Below, one piece after another: positions 25,755 to 34,324 of a DNA stretch of 64,000 nt; positions within the stretch are counted from its first letter, which is position 1, and every line of letters starts with the position of its first letter. Position numbers and translations under genes: made by a program. The notes beneath the pieces were generated by a model. That model saw only the letters and a list, made by a program, of their open reading frames with translations, made no database searches and was not told where the DNA came from. The stretch comes from Mesobacillus boroniphilus (GTDB lineage: Bacteria; Bacillota; Bacilli; Bacillales; Cytobacillaceae), in the NCBI RefSeq assembly GCF_018424685.1, contig NZ_QTKX01000003.1, forward strand, positions 248,001 to 312,000. The letters run 5' to 3'.

Positions 25755-26663
25755 ATGAAGGTCGAAGCACTAAAGACGGAGCAGCTTGGGGATTTTAGAG
25801 CATACTGTAAAAAACACCGAAAGGAACTGGATGATTCTTTTCTGTATGATGAAGACTTACAAAATTTTAAGATTGATGGAGAAAATCCTACCTATATTTT
25901 GACTGACGTGAGCGGGAACATAAAGGGAGCCGCCTCTCTTATTCTGAATGACTATCATCGAAAAGGAAAAAGGGCAAGGTTCCGGATTTTTCATTGTGAA
26001 TTCCACGACGACCAGTTCTATAAACAGCTCTACGAGGAGATATTGAAACATACCAATTCATTGGATCATGTTTTTTTATTTGTACCCTTGCTCAATCAGA
26101 AACTGCAGGATGTCATGGTGAAGCTGAAGTTTGACGTGGAGAGGTATACCTTTCTGCTAGTCAGGGAGGACATTGAAGTTCGGGATCCGGCTATTCCACA
26201 AGGATTTGAGATTAGGAGTTTCAGGCCTGGTGTGGATGAGAATGCCTGGTGCATGGTAAGGAATGGTGCGTTCTCGAAGCTAAAGGGAAGTGAGACGCCG
26301 ATTACGCCTGAAATGGTCGCGAAAATGCCGGTTGAGTCTGATTACCTGGACGGCGGAATGATGATCCTCTATGAGAATGAAACACCAGTTGGGGTAGTGA
26401 GAGGTTCGGACGATGAATATGAAGATTCCCCAATTATGAACATAGGACCACTGGCCATTTTGCCGGAATATCAGGGGAAAGGGTTAGGAAGGGTTCTTTT
26501 AAGAGCAGCGCTCAAGTTTTCGAAGGAAAAAGGATACAAAAGATGTGTTCTGTGTGTAAATGCAGACAATGAGCAAGCCAAAGCTCTATACCTGAAGGAA
26601 GGATTCGAGCAAACGGAAGGCGTAGTATGTTATCGGTATGAACTAATGCAAAATGAAAAATGA
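25755..26663 (+). CDS. GNAT acetyltransferase (tandem domain)
   Basis: A 302-aa protein starting MKVEALKTEQLGDF at ATG 25755, with GGAAGGGA six to eight bases before it; a TTG at 25737 is not used. The C-terminal half has a complete GNAT motif A, IGPLAILPEYQGKGLGRVLL (about 230-249), and CVNADNEQAKALYLKEGF. The N-terminal half is a degenerate GNAT-like fold. It lies 28 bases after the previous GNAT gene. The acceptor substrate is unknown. Confidence 0.78.
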   Translation: MKVEALKTEQLGDFRAYCKKHRKELDDSFLYDEDLQNFKIDGENPTYILTDVSGNIKGAASLILNDYHRKGKRARFRIFHCEFHDDQFYKQLYEEILKHTNSLDHVFLFVPLLNQKLQDVMVKLKFDVERYTFLLVREDIEVRDPAIPQGFEIRSFRPGVDENAWCMVRNGAFSKLKGSETPITPEMVAKMPVESDYLDGGMMILYENETPVGVVRGSDDEYEDSPIMNIGPLAILPEYQGKGLGRVLLRAALKFSKEKGYKRCVLCVNADNEQAKALYLKEGFEQTEGVVCYRYELMQNEK

Positions 26664-26721
26664 TGAACTGGGCAGTTTTTTTTAAAAAAAATGCTGGTAC
26701 GAGGAATAGGAGAATGACGGT

Positions 26722-27558
26722 ATGATCAGGCTGCTAAAATATGAAAATCTTTCGCAGTTTAAAGAAGAGATAACGGGCTATTTGGAACAGGATGAAGTGG
26801 TGAATAATTTGCCGCTGGGAGTGTTGAAATCTGCAGAAAAAACCCCGCTGTTAATGGCTGTCGTGCGGAAGGATGAAGAAATTGGGTGGGCTATACTTCA
26901 AACTCATCCAGATAAGATCATTTTTTCAAAAGCTGCGTCTTTTTTACCTGATGAACTTCGACTGATCGCAGAGCAGATGCATCACGAGTTTGAGAGTATT
27001 CCGGGTCTTATTGGGGACAGGAAGCTGATTGTCGAACTGTCCGGCCATCTTTCAAAGCTAAGAGGTGTGACAGCAACCGTGGAAATGAACCAAGGAATAT
27101 ATAAGCTGGAAAAGGTGAAGAGGAAAATCGGATCGAATGGAAAGCTTCGGACACTAAAAGAACAGGAACATGGTCTTGTAAAAGAATGGGTGTATCAATT
27201 TTGCCTGGACGTCAACCTGCCGATTACCATCGATGAAGCGGATACCAAAGCCGATGAGCTGATTCAGAAAGGGCGATTGTGGGGGTGGGAAATAGAAGGG
27301 GAGATTGTTTCTATGGCAAATGCATCAAGGCCTACGGAAAGAAACATCAACGTCAATTTTGTATACACACCCATCGAGTATAGAAAGAAAGGCTTTGCTT
27401 CTGATTGCGTTGCAGCACTCTCACAAATGATGTTGCATCAAGGCTATCAAACAACGAGTCTATATACCGACCTCAGCAATCCTACTTCCAATAAAATCTA
27501 TCAGGAAATTGGATATGAATGGGTTGCAGATTCAGTTGTGATGGCATTAGGAGAATAA
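26722..27558 (+). CDS. GNAT acetyltransferase
   Basis: A 278-aa protein with a C-terminal GNAT domain: NVNFVYTPIEYRKKGFASDCVAAL is motif A, and LYTDLSNPTSNKIYQEIGY is motif B. The N-terminal half (LPLGVLKSAEKTPLLMAV...) matches the extended N-domain seen in other Bacillus GNATs of about 280 aa. GGAG lies before the ATG. It overlaps the ribosome site of the following ydbC-like gene, two bases apart, which suggests coupled translation. Confidence 0.78.
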   Translation: MIRLLKYENLSQFKEEITGYLEQDEVVNNLPLGVLKSAEKTPLLMAVVRKDEEIGWAILQTHPDKIIFSKAASFLPDELRLIAEQMHHEFESIPGLIGDRKLIVELSGHLSKLRGVTATVEMNQGIYKLEKVKRKIGSNGKLRTLKEQEHGLVKEWVYQFCLDVNLPITIDEADTKADELIQKGRLWGWEIEGEIVSMANASRPTERNINVNFVYTPIEYRKKGFASDCVAALSQMMLHQGYQTTSLYTDLSNPTSNKIYQEIGYEWVADSVVMALGE

Positions 27559-27560
27559 CC

Positions 27561-28052
27561 ATGCTGATCAAATCAATCAGGTGTCAGGTGGAAGAACAAA
27601 AGAAGGATTTATTTTCAAAGGGACAAACACAATGGGAGCCACTCTGCTATGAGATAGGATTTCTTGGACAGCTAGGCGGCTGGTGCGAAAAGGATCCAAA
27701 CAAGGCCTGGATTATTGCTTTCTGGGAAAATCCATCAGCTTATCAGCAGTTCATGAAGGAAGTGCATGATAGGATATTCTTGGATTCAGGGCAAGGAAAA
27801 ACGTATTCGTCAATCGACGTTGTTTTTTTTGAACTGGAACATCAGCCACAACAGATGGTTTCCTTGGTGGAAAAGGCTGATGTCCTTAAAGCAGAAGTAT
27901 TGGATTCTACTCTTAGGCTTTCAGGAGGAGAAGAAGGAATCATAATAGCCAACGAAAGTTCTATAAATGGACATCCGGTGCCTAGCCTTTCTGACACTAT
28001 CCAGGTAGAGGAAGCATGGAGAGTCGTTCCAATCTTTCCTGGGGGCAAATAA
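27561..28052 (+). CDS. ydbC: YdbC family protein (DUF4937)
   Basis: A 163-aa protein whose N-terminus MLIKSIRCQVEEQKKDLFSKGQTQW, middle GFLGQLGGW and AWIIAFWENPSAYQQFMKEVHDRI match B. subtilis YdbC-type proteins, which have an ABM/dimeric alpha-beta-barrel character. Its ribosome site AGGAG lies in the last codons of the upstream GNAT gene. The C-terminal 50 residues (LKAEVLDSTLRLSGGEEG...) are less conserved. Function unknown. Confidence 0.75.
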   Translation: MLIKSIRCQVEEQKKDLFSKGQTQWEPLCYEIGFLGQLGGWCEKDPNKAWIIAFWENPSAYQQFMKEVHDRIFLDSGQGKTYSSIDVVFFELEHQPQQMVSLVEKADVLKAEVLDSTLRLSGGEEGIIIANESSINGHPVPSLSDTIQVEEAWRVVPIFPGGK

Positions 28053-28126
28053 ATTCCGTTTGATTTTTTTGTTGCTGTTTAAGCGTGAAAAGAAACATAA
28101 TCCCTTTGCTTCTTAATAAAGGAACA

Positions 28127-28162
28127 GGGGACGGTTCATTTTTTCATAAAATAGAACCATTG
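28127..28162. repeat. GGGACGGTTC-family hairpin repeat
   Basis: GGGGACGGTTCATTTTTTC with TAGAACCATTG downstream: an imperfect inverted repeat of the GGGACGGTTC family, placed between two convergent genes (ydbC-like and the NTR-like gene). It could act as a shared terminator. Confidence 0.45.
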
Positions 28163-28192
28163 TGATACAGCATAACCATCCCGATGTTTCTT

Positions 28193-28759
28193 TTATTTAT
28201 CTGTTTTAGCCTGTTTATTTAATAGAAAAATAGTCAGGGCGACAACAATTGCTAAAAATCCCGCTATCCATATATAAAATTCAGTTTGGTTCTGGGTGCT
28301 GCTCAAATCCACTTTTTTTGTTGGGGGTTCACCTTCACCTAGAACCTCCAAATCATTCTGTAAAGTACTCAATTTATTTGTTCGATCACAAATGATGGTT
28401 ACTAGCGATTTTCCTCCGTACATGTCTGATTCGATCGCATAAACCAGATATTCTTGTCCCTCGATAAATGGATACCCGCAGTCTCCTCCTCCCTCGCCAG
28501 TGGTGATGATGACTTGTGATTCTTCCACGCCCTTCCACGTATTTGTTACTTCAAAAATGACCGATTTAGTCATATATCCGTTTGCGTTCCTGTCTTTTAT
28601 ATCGAGCACCTTCCCGCTAAAAACAGCTTTTGAGCGTTCCAATTCACTTTCTGCAGTCGGTAATTCCGCACAAGAACATGCACTTGTAACAGCAGGGAAG
28701 GAGCCCAATAGAAACATACCGATGAAAATAAATAAGAAAAATAGTTTCGCTTTCTTCAC
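28193..28759 (-). CDS. Secreted NTR/TIMP-like domain protein with C-terminal anchor
   Basis: A 188-aa protein. The signal peptide MKKAKLFFLFIFIGMFLLG...AVTSA is followed directly by CSCAELPTAESEL, the N-terminal cysteine pair typical of netrin/TIMP-like (NTR) domains. SKAVFSGKVLDI, FEVTNTWKGV and GGDCGYPFIEGQEYLVYA are conserved in bacterial members. A single C-terminal helix (IWIAGFLAIVVALTIFLLN) with a positive tail anchors it outside the membrane. Function unknown; inhibition of metalloproteases has been suggested for the fold but not shown here. Confidence 0.75.
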   Translation of the reverse strand: MKKAKLFFLFIFIGMFLLGSFPAVTSACSCAELPTAESELERSKAVFSGKVLDIKDRNANGYMTKSVIFEVTNTWKGVEESQVIITTGEGGGDCGYPFIEGQEYLVYAIESDMYGGKSLVTIICDRTNKLSTLQNDLEVLGEGEPPTKKVDLSSTQNQTEFYIWIAGFLAIVVALTIFLLNKQAKTDK

Positions 28760-28991
28760 AACAGCCTCTCCAATCGCTTTCTTTTACATAATTATTCTAG
28801 TAGATGGAATCTAGTACCTTCTTTATTGGAACGGAAAAAGGATACATCGCAATGGACTGAAAAATAGTACATCATGTGAAACAACATCACACAGTGCTGT
28901 CCCCTGTGTACCTTTTAAAAAGATGTCTAGCATAATAGGGAATTAAAGGTAAAATAGAGTTAGAGATAAAGAGCGTGTTAAAAAGGGGGGA

Positions 28992-31049
28992 ATGAGTTTG
29001 ATCCCAGCAAAAATGGATGCCATTACGATTACCACTGTACAGGAAAAAGGGATCGATTCTGTCGTTGATTGGTTCGACCGGCATAAGCAATCCTTCTATG
29101 CACTGGGCTGGTTTTATCTTCGTAATCAGCAGCAGATGGAAGAGCTATTTTACCGATCGATTATAAAAGTGCACAAGGAATTGCCTCGATATAAAAATGA
29201 TGTCTCATTCGCATTGTGGGTTACTTCGATTTTCATCGATAACTGCCGTGAGCTCTCTCAAGATAAAGTTTTACCAGTCTCCGAGGGAATGGAACCACAT
29301 GAGAACTTATTTAAAGCACTGGATCAACTTGAGGATGACGAAAAGGAAGCGATGGTCCTTACATATGGTACAGGGTTTTCTCAAGAAGAAGCTGCGCATT
29401 TTCTTCGGTTTTCTGCTGATAAAATGAAAGAGTTATTATTTTCCGGGATACAGTCGGTTAGAACACAACTGTACGGGTCAACCTTTAATGGCTGTAGGGA
29501 GTACCATAAGAGTTACCTCGATTACTTGGAAAAATCCATGGATCGGCCGGAAAAAATTGAGTTTGAGATGCATATTTACGATTGCCGAGAATGCCAGGAG
29601 GATTTGGCAACCTTTCAGGATGTCACGCTAATGCTAAATCACGCTGATTGGATGAATGACTGGCCTGTGCCGGAACATTTCATGGAAAACATCAAAGAGA
29701 GGCTGGCGGAAAAAGAGAAAGACAGGCAGCAGAAGAGCAAAAAACGCAAAAAAATGGCACTTTTTTTCGCGAGTGTATTCGTTTTTATATTCGGAATAGG
29801 GTTCTTTACCGGCGCATTTGCCAACGTTTACTATGGATGGACAGAAGAAGACGAACAACTGCGTGCCTTTCTGCAGCAGGGTTTGGGTCAAAGGATGAAC
29901 CTGGAAGCGGAGAGCGACGGGATAAAAATTAAGATCAAAGGCGTGGTTGCTGATGATTTCCAGACACTTGTTTTTTATGAAATTGAAGATATAAATGAAG
30001 ACAAGCAATATGCAATGAATTATGGGGATGGGCTTTTTGTGGAGAACGAGAGTGAAATCATGAGCCAGGAATCATATCCTCGGTATTATCTTCCAGACCT
30101 TGATGCAGAGATGAATAAAAAAGAAAAGAATGTGTTTTATGGAAAGCTCGGGATGCGGCCGCTTGATGAAGATAACGGCATAATAAAACTGAAAATTGAA
30201 AGAATTCTAGAGCTGATTCCGGAAGATCCATCTTCAAGGATTGGGTTCGGTAACAGGAGTAATGGATTCAAAATGGGGGAGTGGAACTTTGAGGTCCCGG
30301 TCACCAAACAACCTTCTATTGAATACGAATTAGACAAAACATCAGAAATCGAAGGGGTCCAAGTCCGGTTTGATAAGTTAACCATTGCTCCTACGGCAAC
30401 GATTTTGCACTATGGTATTCACACGGGAGAGCCAGAGAAAAGGATGGAATTTATTAGTTTTGGCGATCTGGAAGTGAACAATAAAAAAGTGAAAACGGAT
30501 CGGTATGGCGGTTTTTATCCAGAATCACGGTTTGACATGGACTGGCATGGTTTTCAAACACATTTTGACCCGATTTTTGGTGAAAAGCCAAAGGAAGTCA
30601 AAGTCCAATTCGCATCGGCCTATTTTACAATTGAAGACGATAAAAGCATCGATCTGGATGTTAATGCTAAATACCCTCAGACATTTGAATATGCAGGGAG
30701 TACCATCAGTATCGATAAAATGGAAGTAGGACAGCCGACAACCATAGTCATCAGCAATCATGAAAATCGGGAATATGAATCTCTCCATTTAAATGTTGTG
30801 GGGGAAAACGAAGGGGATATTCATCCAATGTCGATGGATTCCAAATCAATACTTGTTGATAAAAACGGAGTCGAATACGATCCGATGTCAGGCCCAATCG
30901 AGTACGAAAAACTTGAACAACCTCGACATTTCATTACAGAGCAAACCATAAGGCTAGAAGGAAACAAAATAATTCCAAAGAGACTTGATATTTATGGATA
31001 TAACACAACCAAATATTTAGATGACGTTGTGGAGATTTCGGTGAAATGA
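28992..31049 (+). CDS. Sigma-70-like / anti-sigma (DUF4179) fusion protein
   Basis: A 685-aa protein of three parts. Residues about 30-90 resemble sigma region 2 (FYLRNQQQMEELFYRSIIKVHKELPRYKNDVSFALWVTSIF) and about 105-160 region 4 (LDQLEDDEKEAMVLTYGTGFSQEEAAHFL). Residues 165-210 are a ZAS-type zinc finger (C168, H194-x3-C198-x2-C201). One membrane helix (about 255-277) leads to a 400-residue external domain of DUF4179 type. ECF sigma and anti-sigma factors are normally separate genes; here both lie on one chain. AAGGGGGG is too close to ATG 28992, so TTG 28998 or ATG 29013 may be the true start. A family hairpin follows the stop. Confidence 0.75.
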   Translation: MSLIPAKMDAITITTVQEKGIDSVVDWFDRHKQSFYALGWFYLRNQQQMEELFYRSIIKVHKELPRYKNDVSFALWVTSIFIDNCRELSQDKVLPVSEGMEPHENLFKALDQLEDDEKEAMVLTYGTGFSQEEAAHFLRFSADKMKELLFSGIQSVRTQLYGSTFNGCREYHKSYLDYLEKSMDRPEKIEFEMHIYDCRECQEDLATFQDVTLMLNHADWMNDWPVPEHFMENIKERLAEKEKDRQQKSKKRKKMALFFASVFVFIFGIGFFTGAFANVYYGWTEEDEQLRAFLQQGLGQRMNLEAESDGIKIKIKGVVADDFQTLVFYEIEDINEDKQYAMNYGDGLFVENESEIMSQESYPRYYLPDLDAEMNKKEKNVFYGKLGMRPLDEDNGIIKLKIERILELIPEDPSSRIGFGNRSNGFKMGEWNFEVPVTKQPSIEYELDKTSEIEGVQVRFDKLTIAPTATILHYGIHTGEPEKRMEFISFGDLEVNNKKVKTDRYGGFYPESRFDMDWHGFQTHFDPIFGEKPKEVKVQFASAYFTIEDDKSIDLDVNAKYPQTFEYAGSTISIDKMEVGQPTTIVISNHENREYESLHLNVVGENEGDIHPMSMDSKSILVDKNGVEYDPMSGPIEYEKLEQPRHFITEQTIRLEGNKIIPKRLDIYGYNTTKYLDDVVEISVK

Positions 31050-31050
31050 C

Positions 31051-31082
31051 GGAAGCGTGGGGACGTACCCTGTGCTTCTTTG
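31051..31082 (+). terminator. GAAGCGTGGGGACGTACCC-family hairpin
   Basis: GGAAGCGTGGGG and CCCTGTGCTTC pair starting two bases after the sigma/anti-sigma stop codon, followed by TTTG. A GGGCGATTC-family repeat follows at about 31103-31165 (AGGGCGATTC ... GAATCGCCCT). Confidence 0.6.
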
Positions 31083-31234
31083 GGGATGAGGGTGATAAGA
31101 GGGCGATTCCAGCGGATTCGTAAATCGTAAAAACAGGTCATTTTGTGAGACAGTTGAATCGCCCTTCTGTTTATATGATGTGTCCAATCTTGTTTGATGT
31201 CTGCCATATGGAAATCGTGTAAGGAGGTAGAAGA

Positions 31235-31492
31235 ATGAAGTTATTCATGCAAGCAGCGGTTGGTTCAATCGCCATTCATGTAATCTATTTACTTGGTTTG
31301 ATGCTAATCGGTTACATTAAGACAATGAATTATACACCGGATATCGAGGGCTCCTGGAAAAGTGTTGAGCCTCTTCAAAATGAAGTGGCTTTTGGTTTGG
31401 CGAGTTCTCCTTTTTTCTTCGTCTTTACATTTATCGGAGCAGCAGTGATTTGTGGGATGGCGATAGTCTTTAATAGAAGATTACGGGGTTAG
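31235..31492 (+). CDS. Small membrane protein, unknown
   Basis: An 85-aa protein with two membrane helices (AAVGSIAIHVIYLLGLMLIGYI and FFFVFTFIGAAVICGMAIVF) separated by a short extracytoplasmic loop (NYTPDIEGSWKSVEPLQ), ending in a basic tail (NRRLRG). AAGGAGG lies eight bases before the ATG. The family is not recognised. Confidence 0.6.
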   Translation: MKLFMQAAVGSIAIHVIYLLGLMLIGYIKTMNYTPDIEGSWKSVEPLQNEVAFGLASSPFFFVFTFIGAAVICGMAIVFNRRLRG

Positions 31493-31652
31493 AAGTACAG
31501 GACACACTGACTCTAACAAAGGGTGAGGTTCAGACGTATCCTATGCTTTGTCCAAGTTCCACAACATGGGGATTACATTAAGAGGATCGAAATTAATTTT
31601 ATACAGATTGGCTGCATTCAGTTTGGACTGCGGCTTGAGAGGACAGAAGAAG

Positions 31653-32081
31653 ATGAAGTATGGGGCGTATTTGGGCTGGGGCGTTTCATTGGTATCTTTT
31701 CTTATTATTATGGTTGTTGACCAAACAGTGTATCATGGCGTTTGGCCTTCGAACCTGCCTGTTATACTCTTGGTTACACATGCGCTTTATTTTCGAGCAG
31801 ATGTAAAGGAAAAGAGTAGAATTCCTTATTGGATGTTTGCATTGCTTTTTTTAACCATTCTGTATTTCTCATTGCCTAAATTCACCTATAATCAGGCGGA
31901 GAAAATCGTTATGGAGAAATATGAGATCATAAACGAAAAGGAGCAGACAATACCTGTGACTGGCTCCGGATTTCATCCCTTCGCACTCACACATTTCTAT
32001 TTCTTTAAGGTCAGATCAATTGATGCAGAGTTAAGGGTCATAGTAAACCCGGATACAGGAGAGATCATCGTCTTGCAATAA
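31653..32081 (+). CDS. Membrane protein with PepSY-like tail
   Basis: A 142-aa protein starting MKYGAYLGWGVSLVSFLII at ATG 31653 with AGAGG/AGAAGAAG upstream; an open frame back to 31548 gives an implausible N-terminus. Three hydrophobic helices are followed by a PepSY-like segment (YNQAEKIVMEKYEII ... LRVIVNPDTGEIIVLQ). PepSY segments usually lie outside the membrane and inhibit proteases or bind metal; function here unknown. A terminator follows. Confidence 0.55.
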   Translation: MKYGAYLGWGVSLVSFLIIMVVDQTVYHGVWPSNLPVILLVTHALYFRADVKEKSRIPYWMFALLFLTILYFSLPKFTYNQAEKIVMEKYEIINEKEQTIPVTGSGFHPFALTHFYFFKVRSIDAELRVIVNPDTGEIIVLQ

Positions 32082-32106
32082 ATTAGTTATCTAGCCTTAA
32101 AGAGGA

Positions 32107-32130
32107 AAAACCACTCAAAGTGGTTTTTTT
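32107..32130 (+). terminator. Intrinsic terminator
   Basis: AAAACCACT-caa-AGTGGTTTT followed by a T-run (ending 32130). It sits exactly between convergent genes and its T-run overlaps the stop codon of the minus-strand spore-type gene. Confidence 0.7.
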
Positions 32131-32287
32131 AGTCGCGCATAGATCCGGCCTCTCTGGAAGTCATTGCACCTTGACCTGCAGCAACATCCTTTTGGATTTG
32201 TTGTTTTACTTTTTTGGCATCCGTTCCCGAAAATCCAGGTTGCATAACGGAACCTGACTCTCCTTTAGCTTGTTGATTTTTCTGCAT
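32129..32287 (-). CDS. Gamma-type small acid-soluble spore protein-like
   Basis: A 52-aa hydrophilic protein reading MQKNQQAKGESGSVMQPG, then FSGTDAKKVKQQIQKDVAAG and QGAMTSREAGSMRD. The block GTDAKKVKQQ-x(7)-AGQG matches the TNAQQVRKQNQQSAAGQG repeat of gamma-type SASPs (SspE-like). Typical SspE proteins have two or more repeats; this one has a single repeat and lacks the EFASE motif. AAGGAGG lies six bases before ATG 32287. Gamma-type SASPs serve as amino-acid stores for germination. Confidence 0.6.
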   Translation of the reverse strand: MQKNQQAKGESGSVMQPGFSGTDAKKVKQQIQKDVAAGQGAMTSREAGSMRD

Positions 32288-32616
32288 ATGAATCCTCCTT
32301 GGTTTTGATTTAACAAACCTATTATTTACAAAAAGATGCTAAGTAACCAAAAGTGATTATGGAGACGTCCCTATACTATGCAGAAAGTATTGTTTTAAGT
32401 GAAAAGGGCTTCTATGGTTATTTTGAGATTATAAAGTAGAGGATAGTTAGTCTAATTGCATGCTCTTTTCTCATAACAAGAGGCTACTTTGGGAAGAAAA
32501 ATAGCTCATTCACTCCTATTTTATAATCAATAGCAACAAAGTCTGAGAAAAGAGCCTTATTTAAAGATTAGAAGAGGAACAAAGGGACGATTCCATTATA
32601 GGAATCGCCCCTATTT
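32288..32616. other. Intergenic region with MITE-like element and hairpin
   Basis: No gene seen. It holds a GAGACGTCCCTATACTATGC fragment (about 32361-32380), the 94-bp element described separately (32462-32555), and a hairpin GGGACGATTCC / GGAATCGCCCC (32584-32611) with a T-run, which can terminate transcription arriving from either side. Confidence 0.55.
32462..32555. mobile_element. 94-bp MITE-like element, copy 1
   Basis: Starts GCTCTTTTCTCA and ends TGAGAAAAGAGC: 12-bp perfect terminal inverted repeats. The interior (GAAGAAAAATAGCTCATTCA, CTCCTATTTTATAATCAATA, GCAACAAAG) is over 90% identical to a second copy of the same length at 41445-41538. No coding capacity. Confidence 0.75.
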
Positions 32617-32895
32617 TTATTCCTCGTGTTTTTCCACCTGTTTTCTTCTCCAATTTTTAGGATTAAAGTACTTTCTTATTTTACCTGCAACTTCTTTCCC
32701 GACCATAATCGCCCCAATCCAGAAAGTGATTTCAGCAAGTACCAGGCAGCTTGTGATACTGATGACCTTCAATTTGCCGGAAAGCGGGAGAAAAGGAATG
32801 CCAACTGGAATCACCCATATTATAAATGATGAAATAATAAGGGCCATTCCAATTTTATATACCAAAGGTTTTTTATTTGTTGAATCGGTTTGCAT
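32617..32895 (-). CDS. Transporter-suffix-domain membrane protein
   Basis: A 92-aa protein with two membrane helices (IGMALIISSFIIWVIPVGIPF and ISITSCLVLAEITFWIGAIMV) followed by GKEVAGKIRKYFNPKNW, the hallmark of small proteins resembling the C-terminal suffix of some transporters. The basic C-terminus is cytoplasmic. The partner protein is unknown. Confidence 0.65.
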   Translation of the reverse strand: MQTDSTNKKPLVYKIGMALIISSFIIWVIPVGIPFLPLSGKLKVISITSCLVLAEITFWIGAIMVGKEVAGKIRKYFNPKNWRRKQVEKHEE

Positions 32896-33031
32896 CCTAA
32901 ACCTCCGGAATGAATTTATTTAATCTATTGTTTGATTTTAACACAATCGGCCTGGTTTTATAGGTAAGCCATAGAAGGTATTGTTGGTGATTTGGTGGAA
33001 ATATAACAATGGGAAGAGGAAGGGGATGGAT

Positions 33032-33595
33032 ATGGGTAAAAAAATATTGTTATTGATAGTTTGTTGCATTCCAATCATTACAGCGTGTACCGATACAGAA
33101 ACAGTCGATAAGCTCAAGGATGAAAAAGAAACTCTAACCTTGGATCTTACTGAGAATAAAGAGGAAATTGAAAGATTAAAAGAAAAAATAGCAGGATTGG
33201 AAAAGCAAATTGAGACAAATGAAATAGAAAACGACCTGTTTCCCCAATTGAGCAACCTGTCGAAAGATTTCGTAAAGGCACATACTACAGGTAACAAAGA
33301 AACATTGCAAACTCTTCTGTCCGATGAACTCATCCTGGAGGAAAGAGACAAGAAGTTATTTATAAAAGACAACGAAGATGTGGAATGGCTGTTATATTCT
33401 GCTGATGGTCAGTTGGAGAACTGGGTCATACAAGGTTTTCATTACGATCGCGAAAACAATACCTATACTGTCCATATAAGAGAATTTTTCAGTGATGCTG
33501 ACGGTGAGCCAGTTAGTCCTCCAACATTCTTGAATCTGAAATTCAAATTATACAATGACGAGTGGAAAGTTGATGGTTTGGAGTTTGATGTATAG
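33032..33595 (+). CDS. Putative lipoprotein with coiled coil
   Basis: A 187-aa protein starting MGKKILLLIVCCIPIITAC: a signal peptide with a lipobox-like ITA-C19. A coiled coil (residues about 27-65: KLKDEKETLTLDLTENKEEI, ERLKEKIAGLEKQIETNE) is followed by an NTF2-like/DUF domain (LSKDFVKAHTTGNKETLQTLL ... FKLYNDEWKVDGLEFDV). ATG 33032 is preferred to ATG 33026 because AGGAAGGGG is spaced correctly. Expected to be anchored to the outer leaflet. Function unknown. Confidence 0.7.
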   Translation: MGKKILLLIVCCIPIITACTDTETVDKLKDEKETLTLDLTENKEEIERLKEKIAGLEKQIETNEIENDLFPQLSNLSKDFVKAHTTGNKETLQTLLSDELILEERDKKLFIKDNEDVEWLLYSADGQLENWVIQGFHYDRENNTYTVHIREFFSDADGEPVSPPTFLNLKFKLYNDEWKVDGLEFDV

Positions 33596-33602
33596 AAGTA
33601 AG

Positions 33603-33635
33603 AGAAGCATAGGGCGCACCCTATGCTTCTGTTTT
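33603..33635. terminator. Bidirectional hairpin terminator, GAAGCAT family
   Basis: A perfect 12-bp stem AGAAGCATAGGG / CCCTATGCTTCT with a four-base loop (CGCA), followed by GTTTTATT. It starts eight bases after the lipoprotein stop and serves the convergent YtoQ-like gene as well. Confidence 0.8.
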
Positions 33636-34074
33636 ATTCATAAATATAGCTGATGACGTCCAATGCCTGATCAACGGTTTCTACCGTAACATTCGCTTTA
33701 TTGGATAGTTCCTTCAATGGATGAATCAAGGATTCTGGTCTGACTATGATGGTTGGTTTGTTCATCGTGATCGCAGCGCTGGCGTCCATCGCCGTGTTCC
33801 ATTGTTTATATTTTTCGCCGAACAGCGCGATGACTATATCGGATTTTTGCATTAACACCTGTGTCCTGAAATTGTTGATATCAGATGCAACATCGTCCTT
33901 ATATACGTTGCCTGGCTGTTTTCCGAGGATATCCTCACCAATATTGTCTGAGCGATCATGGTTTGTCTGCGGTCCGACGAAGACCAAAGGCAAGTTCTTT
34001 TCCTTCGCCTTTTTAGCCACCTGATCTCGCCAATCATCGTGAATCTGGCCAGCCAAATAAACCGTTAATTCCAT
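33634..34074 (-). CDS. ytoQ: YtoQ family protein
   Basis: A 146-aa protein: MELTVYLAGQIHDDWRDQVA, then FVGPQTNHDRSDNIGEDILG, DDVASDINNFRTQVLMQKSDIVIALFGEKYKQWN. It matches B. subtilis YtoQ in length and motifs and belongs to the nucleoside 2-deoxyribosyltransferase-like superfamily. Start ATG 34074 has GGAGGG upstream; an extension of 13 codons is not supported. The enzyme activity has not been established from sequence. Confidence 0.8.
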   Translation of the reverse strand: MELTVYLAGQIHDDWRDQVAKKAKEKNLPLVFVGPQTNHDRSDNIGEDILGKQPGNVYKDDVASDINNFRTQVLMQKSDIVIALFGEKYKQWNTAMDASAAITMNKPTIIVRPESLIHPLKELSNKANVTVETVDQALDVISYIYE

Positions 34075-34180
34075 CGTAACACCCTCCAATTGAATATATT
34101 GTAATTTCATCATATAAAACTTTACTGATAATTCAAAGGAATTAGGGTGTTGTGATTTCTCGAAAGGTAAATTAGTACAA

Positions 34181-34294
34181 GTGAATACTGCAGAAAAGAG
34201 GTTACAGACTGGTTCTGCTGATGGCCAGGAAAAGCATATCGACCGGAGCCATTTCTCTATTTTTAATGATAATCAAGCAAAATGGGTGTTGTAA
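34181..34294 (+). CDS. Possible small protein, 37 aa
   Basis: The GTG-initiated frame reads (M)NTAEKRLQTGSADGQEKHID, then RSHFSIFNDNQAKWVL. It has protein-like composition, with GAAAGGTAAA upstream as a fair ribosome site. It could be a short gene or the remnant of a longer one. Nothing in databases can be claimed. Confidence 0.3.
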   Translation: MNTAEKRLQTGSADGQEKHIDRSHFSIFNDNQAKWVL

Positions 34295-34324
34295 TCACAT
34301 CAAATAGATATAGAGGTGAATAAC

